NCBI GenBank assembly: GCA_900547315.1
Contig: URGI01000041.1
Span: forward strand, 1-16,175
DNA length: 16,175 bases
Direction: 5' to 3'
Source: an uncultured Eubacteriales bacterium
GTDB taxonomy: Bacteria; Bacillota; Clostridia; Oscillospirales; Oscillospiraceae
The translations under genes were made by a program, and so were the position numbers. Positions within the stretch are counted from its first letter, which is position 1. The number at the start of each line of letters is the position of its first letter. This document shows positions 1-6,775 of this stretch, piece after piece. A model generated the notes under the pieces. It had not been told where the DNA came from and searched no databases. It was given only the letters and a program-made list of their open reading frames with translations.

Positions 1-165
1 TATGCACGAAGTTTGAGAATTGAGAAAAAGTTTTCGGCTAAAGCGTTGTCATATGGGTTTCCCCGTCTTGACATTGACGGTGTAATTCCGTATCGTTGAG
101 TTAGCTTGAAATATGCTTGCGATGTGTATTGAAAGCCTTTGTCACTGTGGAGGTGCAGCAAGATC
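1..165 (-). pseudogene. IS3-family transposase fragment (DDE integrase core)
   Basis: Reading the minus strand from about 165 down to 1 gives an open frame with the C-terminal half of an IS3-family (OrfB) transposase core: HSDKGFQYTS, then YGITPSMSRRGNPYDNALAE and NFFSILK. The first motif holds the second catalytic Asp of the DDE triad, and the E in the ALAENFF stretch is the usual third acidic residue. The frame runs off the left edge, so the C-terminus lies outside the window. The N-terminal part is missing: homology fades near 150-180, where a plus-strand recombinase remnant begins. The first catalytic Asp and the helix-turn-helix OrfA are not present here. It is almost certainly a dead remnant unless the rest lies elsewhere. 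The family call is firm from the motifs; the right boundary is approximate. Confidence 0.8.
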
Positions 166-456
166 CACCACACTATTTCACCGAAGCTTGGTGAGAGATG
201 CAGGACAGACAAGAGCATTTACTACACCCTGGACTTTGATGTAACTCTGCATCTTCTTAGACACACCTATATCACGAATCTAATTCATGAAGGCGTCGAT
301 CCTAAGACTGTGCAGTATCTGGCTGGGCATGAGAACAGCAAGGTGACTATGGACATTTACGCAAAGGTTAAGCATAATAAGCCTTGGGAACTGGCTACGG
401 TAGTAAACGAAGCCTTTCAACCAACAAATGAATACGGGGAAAATCCAGCTTCGTAG
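139..456 (+). pseudogene. Tyrosine recombinase (phage/transposon integrase) C-terminal remnant
   Basis: An open frame from a TTG at 139 to a TAG at 454-456 encodes 105 residues. From about residue 28 it matches the C-terminal catalytic domain of tyrosine recombinases: HLLRHTYITNLIHEGVDPKT carries the box II His and Arg, LAGHENSKVT the second His, and TMDIYAK the nucleophilic Tyr. The first catalytic Arg, the Lys hairpin and the arm- and core-binding domains are absent; a full integrase is usually 300-400 residues. The first 25 or so residues overlap, on the other strand, the transposase fragment, and no ribosome binding site precedes the TTG, so this start is not credible. It is best read as a truncated integrase left from a decayed mobile element and joined to the IS fragment near 165-215. 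Confidence 0.75.
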
Positions 457-607
457 ATGGGTTAACTCGTAGGGAAAAACAGGGAGTGGGCCTGCGGAAA
501 GCCTTGAAAACACTGGGGAAAAGGCAAAAATATTGCTTGAATACGGTCTCAAGGCCGCCCGCCGCGCTCCGCAGTTCAGCAAGCGTTGATCGAGTATACT
601 GCGTTTT
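457..607. other. Noncoding tail of the decayed mobile element
   Basis: Between the integrase stop and the first hairpin I see no credible coding frame, tRNA or clear attachment-site duplication. A short open frame from 486 has no family resemblance and reads through the terminator at 608-637. The stretch could contain an old attachment site, because it directly follows an integrase C-terminus, but no partner repeat is visible in the window. Confidence 0.4.
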
Positions 608-637
608 AAAGAGAGTCTCTACGGAGACTCTCTTTTT
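608..637 (+). terminator. Intrinsic terminator after the integrase remnant
   Basis: A 12-bp perfect stem, AAAGAGAGTCTC (608-619) with GAGACTCTCTTT (624-635), closes a TACG tetraloop and runs into a TTTTT tract. This is a textbook Rho-independent terminator for plus-strand transcription. It insulates the downstream region from readthrough of the element remnant. Confidence 0.85.
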
Positions 638-651
638 ACGTTCAAATAACA

Positions 652-680
652 AAACACGCTGGTTCGGCCGGCGTGTTTCT
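652..680. terminator. Probable bidirectional terminator
   Basis: AAACACGCTGG (652-662) pairs with CCGGCGTGTTT (668-678) around a 5-nt TTCGG loop, an 11-bp stem with one T:G wobble. T-rich sequence follows on the plus side. On the minus side the A-rich stretch 645-655 becomes a T-rich tail, so it can also end the minus-strand gene at 753-1328. A weaker CGGGGC/GCCCCG stem lies between them at 725-749. Confidence 0.65.
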
Positions 681-752
681 ACTATTATATAAATATATCC
701 GCATGACCGCGCGATATAAACCTGCGGGGCATTATATAAATACCGCCCCGAC

Positions 753-1328
753 TTACAGGTGATACGGCTCGTCCTCGCGGCGCTTCATGCGAGCGAGCAT
801 GCGGCGGAAAGGCGAGGCCTTGAGCGCCACGGGCTTGCCGGTCTTTTCCTCGATGAACTTCCGAAACCCGTCCACCTTATCGCCCAGCGCGTCCTTCGGC
901 ACCATGTAGCCGCCGAACTGATCGCGGAAGATGAAAAAGTAGCTCGCGTTTTCCCCGACGCGCTCCACCTCGGAGTAGGGCAGGGGATCCAGCTCCTCGT
1001 TCTCCGGCATGGCGAAAATGTGCAGCCCGCCGTTCTCGAAGCAGTAGCGGGAGCAAGGGAAAGGCTTGCCGGACTGCTTTATCTGCGCGGTGAGCTTGTG
1101 CGCCGTGCGATCCGGTGACACATAGGTGCTGGTGGTGAGATAGCAGCCGTACGCCAGCAGCAGAATACCCCACCAGGCGGAGTAGTTCAACACGCCGATG
1201 ATGACGAGTATTGCGCTGAGGATGGTGCGGACGATACGGTTGCGGGTACAAAACAGATCATACTGCATGCGCGACAGCGCGAGAAGGCTGTCCGCGTTGT
1301 GCTGCATAGTTACTTCATAGTAGGTCAT
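753..1328 (-). CDS. YcxB-like membrane protein (function unknown)
   Basis: The gene encodes 191 residues. The chosen ATG at 1328 has AGGAG five bases upstream; an upstream in-frame TTG at 1346 would place the ribosome binding site inside the gene and is rejected. The N-terminus (MTYYEVTMQHNAD) is soluble. A hydrophobic hairpin follows at about residues 35-65 (ILSAILVIIGVL, then WWGILLLAYGCYL), probably two membrane helices. The C-terminal cytoplasmic part has the YSEVERVGENASYFFIF and GGYMVPKDAL segments typical of the YcxB-like C-terminal domain of Firmicutes, and ends with a basic tail (RMLARMKRRE). No enzyme motif is visible. It has its own promoter and no co-directional neighbour, so context gives no clue to function. 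The family assignment is by motif memory and is moderate. Confidence 0.75.
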   Translation of the reverse strand: MTYYEVTMQHNADSLLALSRMQYDLFCTRNRIVRTILSAILVIIGVLNYSAWWGILLLAYGCYLTTSTYVSPDRTAHKLTAQIKQSGKPFPCSRYCFENGGLHIFAMPENEELDPLPYSEVERVGENASYFFIFRDQFGGYMVPKDALGDKVDGFRKFIEEKTGKPVALKASPFRRMLARMKRREDEPYHL

Positions 1329-1364
1329 AGCGTCTCCTGAATACAAATAAATGGCTCAGGAATG

Positions 1365-1393
1365 ATAATAGCACATTGCATCGAAATTGGCAA
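1365..1393 (-). promoter_or_regulatory. Sigma-A-type promoter of the YcxB-like gene
   Basis: On the minus strand TTGCCA (1393-1388) is followed after 17 bases by TATTAT (1370-1365), preceded by a TG two bases upstream. Each box departs from consensus at one base. It gives a 5' leader of about 30 bases. Confidence 0.65.
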
Positions 1394-1513
1394 ACAAATC
1401 TTGAAATATCCTGAATTTCGCATCCGCAGAAGCGTTAAAAAAATATCTACACCAAAAAGCGAGGGGCATTTTAGTGCACATCTCCGAAAAACACGGCGGA
1501 GTCCCCGATTTGG

Positions 1514-1542
1514 TTGACAAACCGCAAATTCAGATATATTAT
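1514..1542 (+). promoter_or_regulatory. Sigma-A-type promoter of the TRAP operon
   Basis: TTGACA (1514-1519), a perfect -35 box, is followed after 17 bases by TATTAT (1537-1542). Transcription would start near 1549. The -10 box lies inside the left arm of a long palindrome (1534-1573), so a protein bound there would block RNA polymerase. A second TATAAT at 1564-1569 has no matching -35 box. Confidence 0.75.
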
Positions 1543-1573
1543 AACGGAGCGTTAACACTCCGTTATAATATAT
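1534..1573. repeat. 40-bp near-perfect palindrome, candidate operator
   Basis: ATATATTATAACGGAG (1534-1549) is the exact reverse complement of CTCCGTTATAATATAT (1558-1573). The 8-base centre is itself symmetrical (GTTAAC, 1551-1556) apart from one C/A pair at 1550/1557, so 19 of 20 positions are self-complementary about 1553.5. The left arm covers the -10 box and the predicted start site lies within the repeat. No long T-tract follows, so it does not look like a terminator. It is more likely an operator for a dimeric or tetrameric regulator. A further half-site, ACGGAGTGT (1602-1610), is the exact inverse of ACACTCCGT (1555-1563). Confidence 0.7.
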
Positions 1574-1642
1574 TTAAAGCTTTTTAACGGCTCTTAATAT
1601 TACGGAGTGTCGGAAAACAAATTTTGTGAAGGAGAAAACAAA

Positions 1643-2743
1643 ATGAAGAAAATCATTGCCATGCTTCTCGCTCTGGTTATGGTATTCGCTCTCTGCGCTT
1701 GCGGACAGACCGCTGCTCCTGCAAACGACGCTCAGACCGAAGCCCCCAAGGCTGACGATGCAGCAAACACCGACGACACTGCAGCCGATGACGGCGCAGA
1801 CGATTTCTACCTGGAGATAAAGTTCTCCAACGTCTTCAACCCCAAAGAGTGGAACTACAAGGCCTCCGAGAAGCTCGCTGAGATGATCACCGAGAAGACC
1901 GAGGGTCACGTGACCGTTACCTACTACGGCACCAACGAGCTCGACTGCTACGCCGACTCCGTTACCCAGGCCGTTAACGGCGCAAACTGGATGGGTCTTG
2001 AAGAGCCCTCCCTGTTCGCTGACTACGTTGGCGACGCCGCAATGGTTATCGCTCCGATGCTCTACGCTACCAACGAAGAGTACAACTACGTTATGGATTC
2101 CGAGTTCGTCGCGAACCTGATCGAGGAGCTCAAGGAGAGCAACATCCACATCCTTGACACCCACTACTCCTTCGGCTTCCGTTCCGTCTGCTCCAACCTT
2201 GACGTTTACACTCCCGAGGATCTGCACGGCCACCAGTTCCGCGCTACCTCTTCCGCTCTGTTTGCAAAGACCCTTGAGTGCCTCGGCGCGACTCCTGTCG
2301 TCATGGGCTTCACCGACTGCCTTGCAGCTATCCAGCAGGGTGTTGTTGAAGGCTTCGAAGGCTCCGTCTCCACTCTGGCCGGCGCCGGCGAGCCCTACGA
2401 GCTCGTTAAGAAGGTTGCTTCCACCAACCACCTGATCGCCACCCGTTGGCTGTTCATGCCTGAGGACGTATGGCAGACCATCCCCGAGAAGTACCAGAAG
2501 ATAATCGAAGAGTGCGCTTACGAGTGCGGCATGTGGGAGCAGACCTCCTGCCAGGACGACGAAGCAACTCAGATCGAGATGCTCAAGGAGAATGGTGTTA
2601 CCTGGAACGACGTTGACCTCGCTGCTTTCCAGGAAGCCTGCAAGCCCGTTATCGACTGGATCGTTGAAGAGTACGGCTCCACCTACGAGGCATACGATGA
2701 GCTGACCAGACTCGTTGCCGAGTATCGTGCAAACAACGGCTGA
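1643..2743 (+). CDS. dctP: TRAP transporter substrate-binding lipoprotein, DctP family
   Basis: This is the extracytoplasmic solute receptor of a TRAP (tripartite ATP-independent periplasmic) transporter, which captures an organic acid and hands it to the DctQ/DctM membrane complex. The ATG at 1643 has AAGGAG (1629-1634) eight bases upstream and starts a 366-residue protein. The signal peptide MKKIIAMLLALVMVFALCAC ends in an LCAC lipobox, so Cys20 should be lipidated and anchored outside the membrane. An acidic, low-complexity linker rich in A, D and T follows (about 21-54). The mature domain carries DctP hallmarks: YTPEDLHGHQFRATSS, with Arg200 in the place of the conserved carboxylate-binding Arg, and AAIQQGVVEGFEGS, which corresponds to the usual QGVVDG motif. 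A carboxylate ligand is expected from the family; its identity cannot be told. A stem-loop separates the gene from dctQ, a common way to make more receptor than permease. Confidence 0.92.
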   Translation: MKKIIAMLLALVMVFALCACGQTAAPANDAQTEAPKADDAANTDDTAADDGADDFYLEIKFSNVFNPKEWNYKASEKLAEMITEKTEGHVTVTYYGTNELDCYADSVTQAVNGANWMGLEEPSLFADYVGDAAMVIAPMLYATNEEYNYVMDSEFVANLIEELKESNIHILDTHYSFGFRSVCSNLDVYTPEDLHGHQFRATSSALFAKTLECLGATPVVMGFTDCLAAIQQGVVEGFEGSVSTLAGAGEPYELVKKVASTNHLIATRWLFMPEDVWQTIPEKYQKIIEECAYECGMWEQTSCQDDEATQIEMLKENGVTWNDVDLAAFQEACKPVIDWIVEEYGSTYEAYDELTRLVAEYRANNG

Positions 2744-2773
2744 TTTCAGCCATAAGTCTTACTGACTTTTTTA

Positions 2774-2817
2774 ACCGACAGGACTGCCTGAAACATCGGG
2801 CAGTCCGTGTCAGGTTA
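2774..2817 (+). promoter_or_regulatory. Stem-loop between dctP and dctQ
   Basis: GGACTGCC (2781-2788) pairs with GGCAGTCC (2799-2806). The stem extends outwards with GACA/TGTC and AACC/GGTT, interrupted by single bulges. No T-tract follows, so it is not a classic terminator. Its position after the receptor gene fits a 3'-end stabiliser or partial attenuator that gives excess dctP transcript over dctQM. Confidence 0.65.
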
Positions 2818-2873
2818 TAGCGATGTTTAAAATGCGTTAAGATTTGAATTGGATAAGGATATTTTTACTGCGT

Positions 2874-3425
2874 ATGAAGAAAAAAATCACTTTCAAAAAA
2901 ATTCTGCGAAATCTTGACGCTATCATCACCGGCGCTACCCTTACGGCCTGCGTTGTGATCGCGAACCTTAACGTTATCATGCGCTACTTCTTCAACCACC
3001 CCCTCCAGTGGAACGACGAGGTCGTCACCGGTCTCTTCGTCTGGACGGTGTTCATAGGCAGCGCGTATGCCTACCGTAAGCACGCCCATCTTGGTGTTGA
3101 TATCGTCACCAACGCCCTCAAGCCTAAGGCAAGGGCAGTAGTTCAGGACATTATCAGTGTGCTGGAGCTTGCAGTTCTCATCATGCTGACGGTTATCAGT
3201 ATTCAGTACGTACACAACCTTATATACGTCCGCGGCGTGTATAAGCCCTATGTGTCTGACATTCTGCGTTTCCCCAGATGGTGGATCGGCATCGCCGTGC
3301 CTATCGGCTTCGCCCTCTCCGTCATCTACTCCATCTGGTTCCTGCTGACTGACAGACTGCATATCATAAAGGTCAAACCCAGCGATGACGATGACGATTA
3401 CAAGGTAGAGGAGGGTAATTTCTAA
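2874..3425 (+). CDS. dctQ: TRAP transporter small permease subunit, DctQ family
   Basis: This is the small four-helix membrane subunit that pairs with DctM. From the ATG at 2874 it has 183 residues. Hydrophobic segments lie at about 18-38 (ITGATLTACVVIANLNVIMR), 53-70, 90-115 and 140-160. The WNDEVVTGLFVWTVFIGSAY and RKHAHLGVD motifs are diagnostic of the family. The C-terminus is acidic (SDDDDDYKVEEGNF). The start is uncertain: the only Shine-Dalgarno-like sequence, AAGGA (2855-2859), is 14 bases from the ATG but 8 bases from an in-frame CTG at 2868, which would add two residues. A TTG at 2844 has no ribosome binding site. The stop TAA (3423-3425) shares its last base with the dctM ATG, pointing to coupled translation. 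Confidence 0.9.
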   Translation: MKKKITFKKILRNLDAIITGATLTACVVIANLNVIMRYFFNHPLQWNDEVVTGLFVWTVFIGSAYAYRKHAHLGVDIVTNALKPKARAVVQDIISVLELAVLIMLTVISIQYVHNLIYVRGVYKPYVSDILRFPRWWIGIAVPIGFALSVIYSIWFLLTDRLHIIKVKPSDDDDDYKVEEGNF

Positions 3426-4732
3426 TGGCATTGACATTTGTAGATCTTATCCCCGTTTTCCTCGTGTTCATTCTCTACTTCATGGGTATGCCGATCGTTT
3501 ACTCTCTGTTCGGCGCAACGTTCTTCTATTTCCTTGTTATTGATACCACCTCCAAGCCCTGGCTTATTCTCCAGAAGGTCATGAACTCGACTCAGTCCTT
3601 CTCGCTGCTGGCGATACCCTTCTTCATCATGGCGGGCTCCGTCATGAACTTCGGCGGCATAAGTGAAAAGCTAATGGACTTCTGTGAATGCGTTACCGGT
3701 CATATGCGCGGCGGCCTTGCACAGGTCAACGTGCTGCTGTCCATGCTGATGGGCGGTTGCTCCGGTTCCGCAAACGCCGACTGCGCAATGCAGTCCAAGA
3801 TGCTGGTTCCCGAGATGGAGAGACGTGGTTACTCCAAGGCGTTCTCCGCGGCCATCACCGCCGCCTCGTCTGCTGCGACCCCCGTCATTCCTCCCGGAGT
3901 CAACCTCATCATCTACTGCCTGCTCGCGCAGGTTTCTCTGGGCAAGGTCTTTGCCGCAGGCTATGTCCCCGGCATACTGATGTCCATCTCCATGATGATA
4001 GTTGTCGCCATCATCGCAAAGAAGCGTAACTACCCCACCACCAGAGACAAGTTCCCGAAGGCCAGCGAGATACTCAAGCAGGCGTTCATCTCCTTCTGGG
4101 GTCTGTTCTTCCCCTTCGGTATCATCATCGGTATGCGCCTCGGTATGTTCACTCCCTCCGAGGGCGGTGCTGTTGCGGTTATCTACTGCTTCATCGTCGG
4201 CGGCCTTATCTACCGCAGACTTAACTTCAAGAAGCATTTCATCCCCATCCTGCTCGATACCATCGCCGGTACCTCCAGCGTTGTCCTCATCATGGTCAGC
4301 GCCAGCGTTTTTGGCCAGTACCTGAGCTGGGTCAACATCCCGAAGCTCGTCGCAAACGGCATTCTTGCACTTACCAGCAATAAGTATGTGTTCCTCATGC
4401 TCTGCAACGTCGTGCTTCTCATCCTCGGTATGTTCCTCGAGGGCGGCGCTGCCCTGATGATCACGACCCCGCTGCTCCTGCCCGTTGCGCAGAAGCTCGG
4501 CGTCGATACCATCCACTTCGGTCTTGTCATGATAGTCAACATCATGATCGGCGGTATTACTCCTCCGTTCGGCTCCATGATGTTCACCACCTGCGGCATC
4601 ACCAAGTGCCCCATCAGCGAATTCTTGAAGGAAGTATGGCCGTTCATACTCTGCCTGCTGGCAGTGCTGCTGCTGCTGACCTTCTGCCCGGTTCTGATAA
4701 CGATCGTTCCGGATCTTATCTACGGCGCATAA
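3425..4732 (+). CDS. dctM: TRAP transporter large permease subunit, DctM family
   Basis: This is the main transport subunit of the TRAP system, an ion-gradient-driven membrane protein of 435 residues, the usual family size, with roughly a dozen hydrophobic segments. Family signatures are present: the GGCSGSANADCAMQSKMLVP loop, SSAATPVIPPGVNLIIY in the first half, and GGITPPFGSMMFTTCGI in the second, the paired elevator-domain hairpins. GAGGAGGG (3408-3415) sits 9 bases before the ATG, inside the end of dctQ, with which the start overlaps by one base. A strong terminator follows the stop. With dctP and dctQ the transporter is complete. No regulator or catabolic gene is next to it to hint at the substrate. 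Confidence 0.94.
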   Translation: MALTFVDLIPVFLVFILYFMGMPIVYSLFGATFFYFLVIDTTSKPWLILQKVMNSTQSFSLLAIPFFIMAGSVMNFGGISEKLMDFCECVTGHMRGGLAQVNVLLSMLMGGCSGSANADCAMQSKMLVPEMERRGYSKAFSAAITAASSAATPVIPPGVNLIIYCLLAQVSLGKVFAAGYVPGILMSISMMIVVAIIAKKRNYPTTRDKFPKASEILKQAFISFWGLFFPFGIIIGMRLGMFTPSEGGAVAVIYCFIVGGLIYRRLNFKKHFIPILLDTIAGTSSVVLIMVSASVFGQYLSWVNIPKLVANGILALTSNKYVFLMLCNVVLLILGMFLEGGAALMITTPLLLPVAQKLGVDTIHFGLVMIVNIMIGGITPPFGSMMFTTCGITKCPISEFLKEVWPFILCLLAVLLLLTFCPVLITIVPDLIYGA

Positions 4733-4747
4733 GCAAAAATCAATATC

Positions 4748-4781
4748 AAACAGGCAAGGCTCAAAGCCTTGCCTGTTTTTT
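4748..4781. terminator. Terminator between convergent dctM and spoIVB
   Basis: AAACAGGCAAGGC (4748-4760) pairs perfectly over 13 bp with GCCTTGCCTGTTT (4766-4778) around a TCAAA loop, followed by TTTTTT on the plus strand. It ends the TRAP operon. It lies only a few bases beyond the spoIVB stop on the other strand, where the following sequence is moderately T-rich, so it can serve both genes. Confidence 0.88.
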
Positions 4782-4785
4782 GCCC

Positions 4786-5784
4786 TTATGCCGCCTGTTC
4801 GCGTATACCTGCCGTCTCAAGCATGTCGTAGATGCTTATCCCGAAGCCCTTGCATGGATCCGAGACAAAAACATGGGTGACCGCACCGACGAGTTTGCCG
4901 TCCTGCATCACAGGGCTGCCGCTCATGCCCTGTACGATGCCGCCGGTGATCGAGCGCAGCTCAGGATCGGTCACGGTCAGCATCATGCGTTGGCCGCCTG
5001 TCTCGTTGTAGATGCGGTTTATCTCCGCGTCATACTCCTTCGCCTCGCGGCCGTTCACGGTGCTGATTATCGTCGCGGAGCCTGTGTGCATATCGCCGGT
5101 TTCAACTACGATGCTGCCCGTCCGCGTGAAAATGTGGCCGTAAATGCCAAGCTCGGTGTTCTGTTCAACGTTGCCCAGTGTCTTGGCCGTGTCGGCGCAG
5201 CCGTTCAGTTCGCCGGGCGTACCGCTGCTGCCGGGCACGACGCTGACTATCTCCGCGTCCGTTATGCTGCCCTCGCGCAGCGGCACAAGAAGCTCGGTTC
5301 CGCTGTCGCTTATGCTGTGCCCCAGCGCGCCGTACATGCCGCTTTCGGGGTCGATAAAGGTCAGCGTGCCGATGCCTGATATGCCGTCACGCAGCCACAT
5401 CCCGAGCATCCATTGCCCCTCGCTCGACTGCACCGGCTGCACGGTATAGCTGCATGTGCTGCCCTCGCGCTCGACGACGACCGTCACGGGCTGCCCGTTC
5501 AGCTCGCCCACCGCGTTCACAAAATCCTGCGCACTGTCAAGCTCACTTTCGCCGACGCCGACTATCAGGTCTCCTGTGCATATGCCCGCATCGCCCGCGG
5601 GACAGCGCTCGCCGTCCGCGGTCTCAACGCCCGTCAGTCCAGCCACAAGAACGCCGCGAGTGCTTATCTGTATCCCGATCGCCTGCCCGCCGAGCACTAG
5701 CTCCTGCGCGAACGCAGCCGTGCCGAGCAGCGCTGCGAATGCGGGGCAGAGCGTCAGAACCAGAAAAATTTTTTTCAAGCCCAT
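4786..5784 (-). CDS. spoIVB: SpoIVB sporulation signalling serine protease (family S55)
   Basis: SpoIVB is secreted from the forespore into the space between the two spore membranes, where it cleaves SpoIVFA and so triggers pro-sigma-K processing in the mother cell. The 332-residue protein has an N-terminal signal or anchor segment (about 5-26) and a PDZ domain (about 32-115: GIQISTRGVLV, GDAGICTGDLIVGVG). The S55 catalytic domain has GALGHSISDS (His156), TVTDPELRSITGG (Asp273) and GIVQGMSGSPV (Ser288). The 15-residue Asp-Ser gap equals that of B. subtilis Asp363/Ser378, and the hallmark AVTHVFVSDP follows. It is about 100 residues shorter than the B. subtilis protein, but the catalytic core is whole. 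The ATG has AGGAGGG five bases upstream. It is the best evidence that the host, or its recent ancestor, forms endospores. Neither recN nor spo0A, frequent neighbours in other Firmicutes, is next to it. Confidence 0.93.
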   Translation of the reverse strand: MGLKKIFLVLTLCPAFAALLGTAAFAQELVLGGQAIGIQISTRGVLVAGLTGVETADGERCPAGDAGICTGDLIVGVGESELDSAQDFVNAVGELNGQPVTVVVEREGSTCSYTVQPVQSSEGQWMLGMWLRDGISGIGTLTFIDPESGMYGALGHSISDSGTELLVPLREGSITDAEIVSVVPGSSGTPGELNGCADTAKTLGNVEQNTELGIYGHIFTRTGSIVVETGDMHTGSATIISTVNGREAKEYDAEINRIYNETGGQRMMLTVTDPELRSITGGIVQGMSGSPVMQDGKLVGAVTHVFVSDPCKGFGISIYDMLETAGIREQAA

Positions 5785-5879
5785 CTTATCCCTCCTGCCT
5801 GTTTTTGCTGCAAGGATAAGTATGTGCCGAAGCGCGTGGATTAAAGGCGGGGATGCCTGCTAATCAGAGAAGTTTTTGT

Positions 5880-5905
5880 AAAAAAGCGCCGGTTCCGGCG
5901 CTTTT
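5880..5905 (-). terminator. Terminator of the ruvX-mscS operon
   Basis: AAAAGCGCCGG (5882-5892) and CCGGCGCTTTT (5895-5905) form an 11-bp perfect inverted repeat; the practical loop is GGTTCC. On the minus strand the stem is followed by a run of six T's, 13 bases beyond the mscS stop. It also separates this operon from spoIVB. Confidence 0.85.
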
Positions 5906-5917
5906 AAATGCCTAAAA

Positions 5918-6754
5918 TTATTTATCCAATATGTGCACATTCATGTGCTCGTAGCTCATTTCCACGCCATGCGCCGCGAAGCACTCGCGCACGCGCTCAT
6001 TCATGCCGAAATGCACGTCCCAGTAGTCCGAATTTTTGCACCAGATGCGCACAAGATATTCAATGCTGCTGCTCTTGTACTCGCTGATGGCGATGAACGG
6101 CGCGGGATCAGTGTGGATGCGTTCGTCGGCACGGATCGCGTCCATTATCGCGGCCTTGACGTCCGCCGTCGGCGCGTCGTAGCTCGCCTCAAAGCGCATA
6201 TCAACGCGGCGCACCGGCTCCTTGCTGTAATTGATGACGGACGCGGAGGTCACGTCGCCGTTCGGGATGCTGATGACGGTGTTGTCCACCGTGTCCATGA
6301 CGGTGTAAAACATGCCGATGGTTTTTATCGTACCTGATTTGCCGCCGATATCCACGAAATCGCCCGCGACGAATGGCTTTGCCATGAGCAGCGTGATGCC
6401 CGAGAACAGGTTCGACATTATATTCTGTATCGACAGCGACAGCGCAAGACCTGCCACACTGACCAGTGCGATAAGCGACGTCGTCGGGATACCGAGGCTG
6501 TCCGCGACGATTATGCCCGTGATTATCCACATAGCCGCCTTGACGACGGAGCGGATGAAGCCGCGCAGTGCGCCGTCCAGCCGCTTGGAATTGGCCAGTG
6601 CCTTGTCGGTGAGCTTTGTTAGAAGCAAGATGCAGACAAGGCAGACCGCCAGCGCGAGCACGCCCGATATCAGCTTATCCAGCGCGAGCGAGCCGATCGA
6701 AATTTTCGATAGTTCTTTTGTGATGGCGTTTACATCTATTATTTCTTCCATCAT
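5918..6754 (-). CDS. mscS: Small-conductance mechanosensitive channel, MscS family
   Basis: This membrane channel opens under osmotic down-shock to release solutes. The 278-residue length is close to that of E. coli MscS. It has an N-terminal helix pair (about 25-50 and 68-90), then the pore-lining TM3 region (LIALVSVAGLALSLSIQNIM, NLFSGITLLM). The beta domain follows (KPFVAGDFVDIGGKSGTIKT, then NTVISIPNGDV, the standard IPN motif), and then the alpha/beta C-terminal vestibule. Two adjacent ATG codons (6754 and 6751) are possible; the first is used here. The gene follows ruvX by 21 bases and is probably co-transcribed with it. Nothing in the sequence links the two functions; the pairing may simply reflect shared housekeeping expression. 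Confidence 0.92.
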   Translation of the reverse strand: MMEEIIDVNAITKELSKISIGSLALDKLISGVLALAVCLVCILLLTKLTDKALANSKRLDGALRGFIRSVVKAAMWIITGIIVADSLGIPTTSLIALVSVAGLALSLSIQNIMSNLFSGITLLMAKPFVAGDFVDIGGKSGTIKTIGMFYTVMDTVDNTVISIPNGDVTSASVINYSKEPVRRVDMRFEASYDAPTADVKAAIMDAIRADERIHTDPAPFIAISEYKSSSIEYLVRIWCKNSDYWDVHFGMNERVRECFAAHGVEMSYEHMNVHILDK

Positions 6755-6775
6755 AGTTTCCCCCGAAATTTTGAT

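Noticed and set aside
1607..1642. Upstream TTG start for dctP at 1607
   Set aside because: It would add 12 residues before the lipoprotein signal peptide and has no ribosome binding site, whereas the ATG at 1643 has AAGGAG at ideal spacing.
1574..2431. Minus-strand open frame of 285 codons opposite dctP
   Set aside because: It is an antisense shadow of a gene with a signal peptide and family motifs; no start signal is visible.
3671..4516. Minus-strand open frame of 281 codons opposite dctM
   Set aside because: It is highly charged, His/Asp/Glu-rich translation typical of the antisense of a membrane protein.
4606..5379. Plus-strand open frame running from the end of dctM into spoIVB
   Set aside because: It crosses a strong terminator and is antisense to a catalytically intact SpoIVB.
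5785..5880. Possible forespore sigma-factor promoter for spoIVB (CTTTA, 17 bases, CATACTTA on the minus strand)
   Set aside because: Both boxes depart from the sigma-F/sigma-G consensus and there is no independent support, so it is not annotated.
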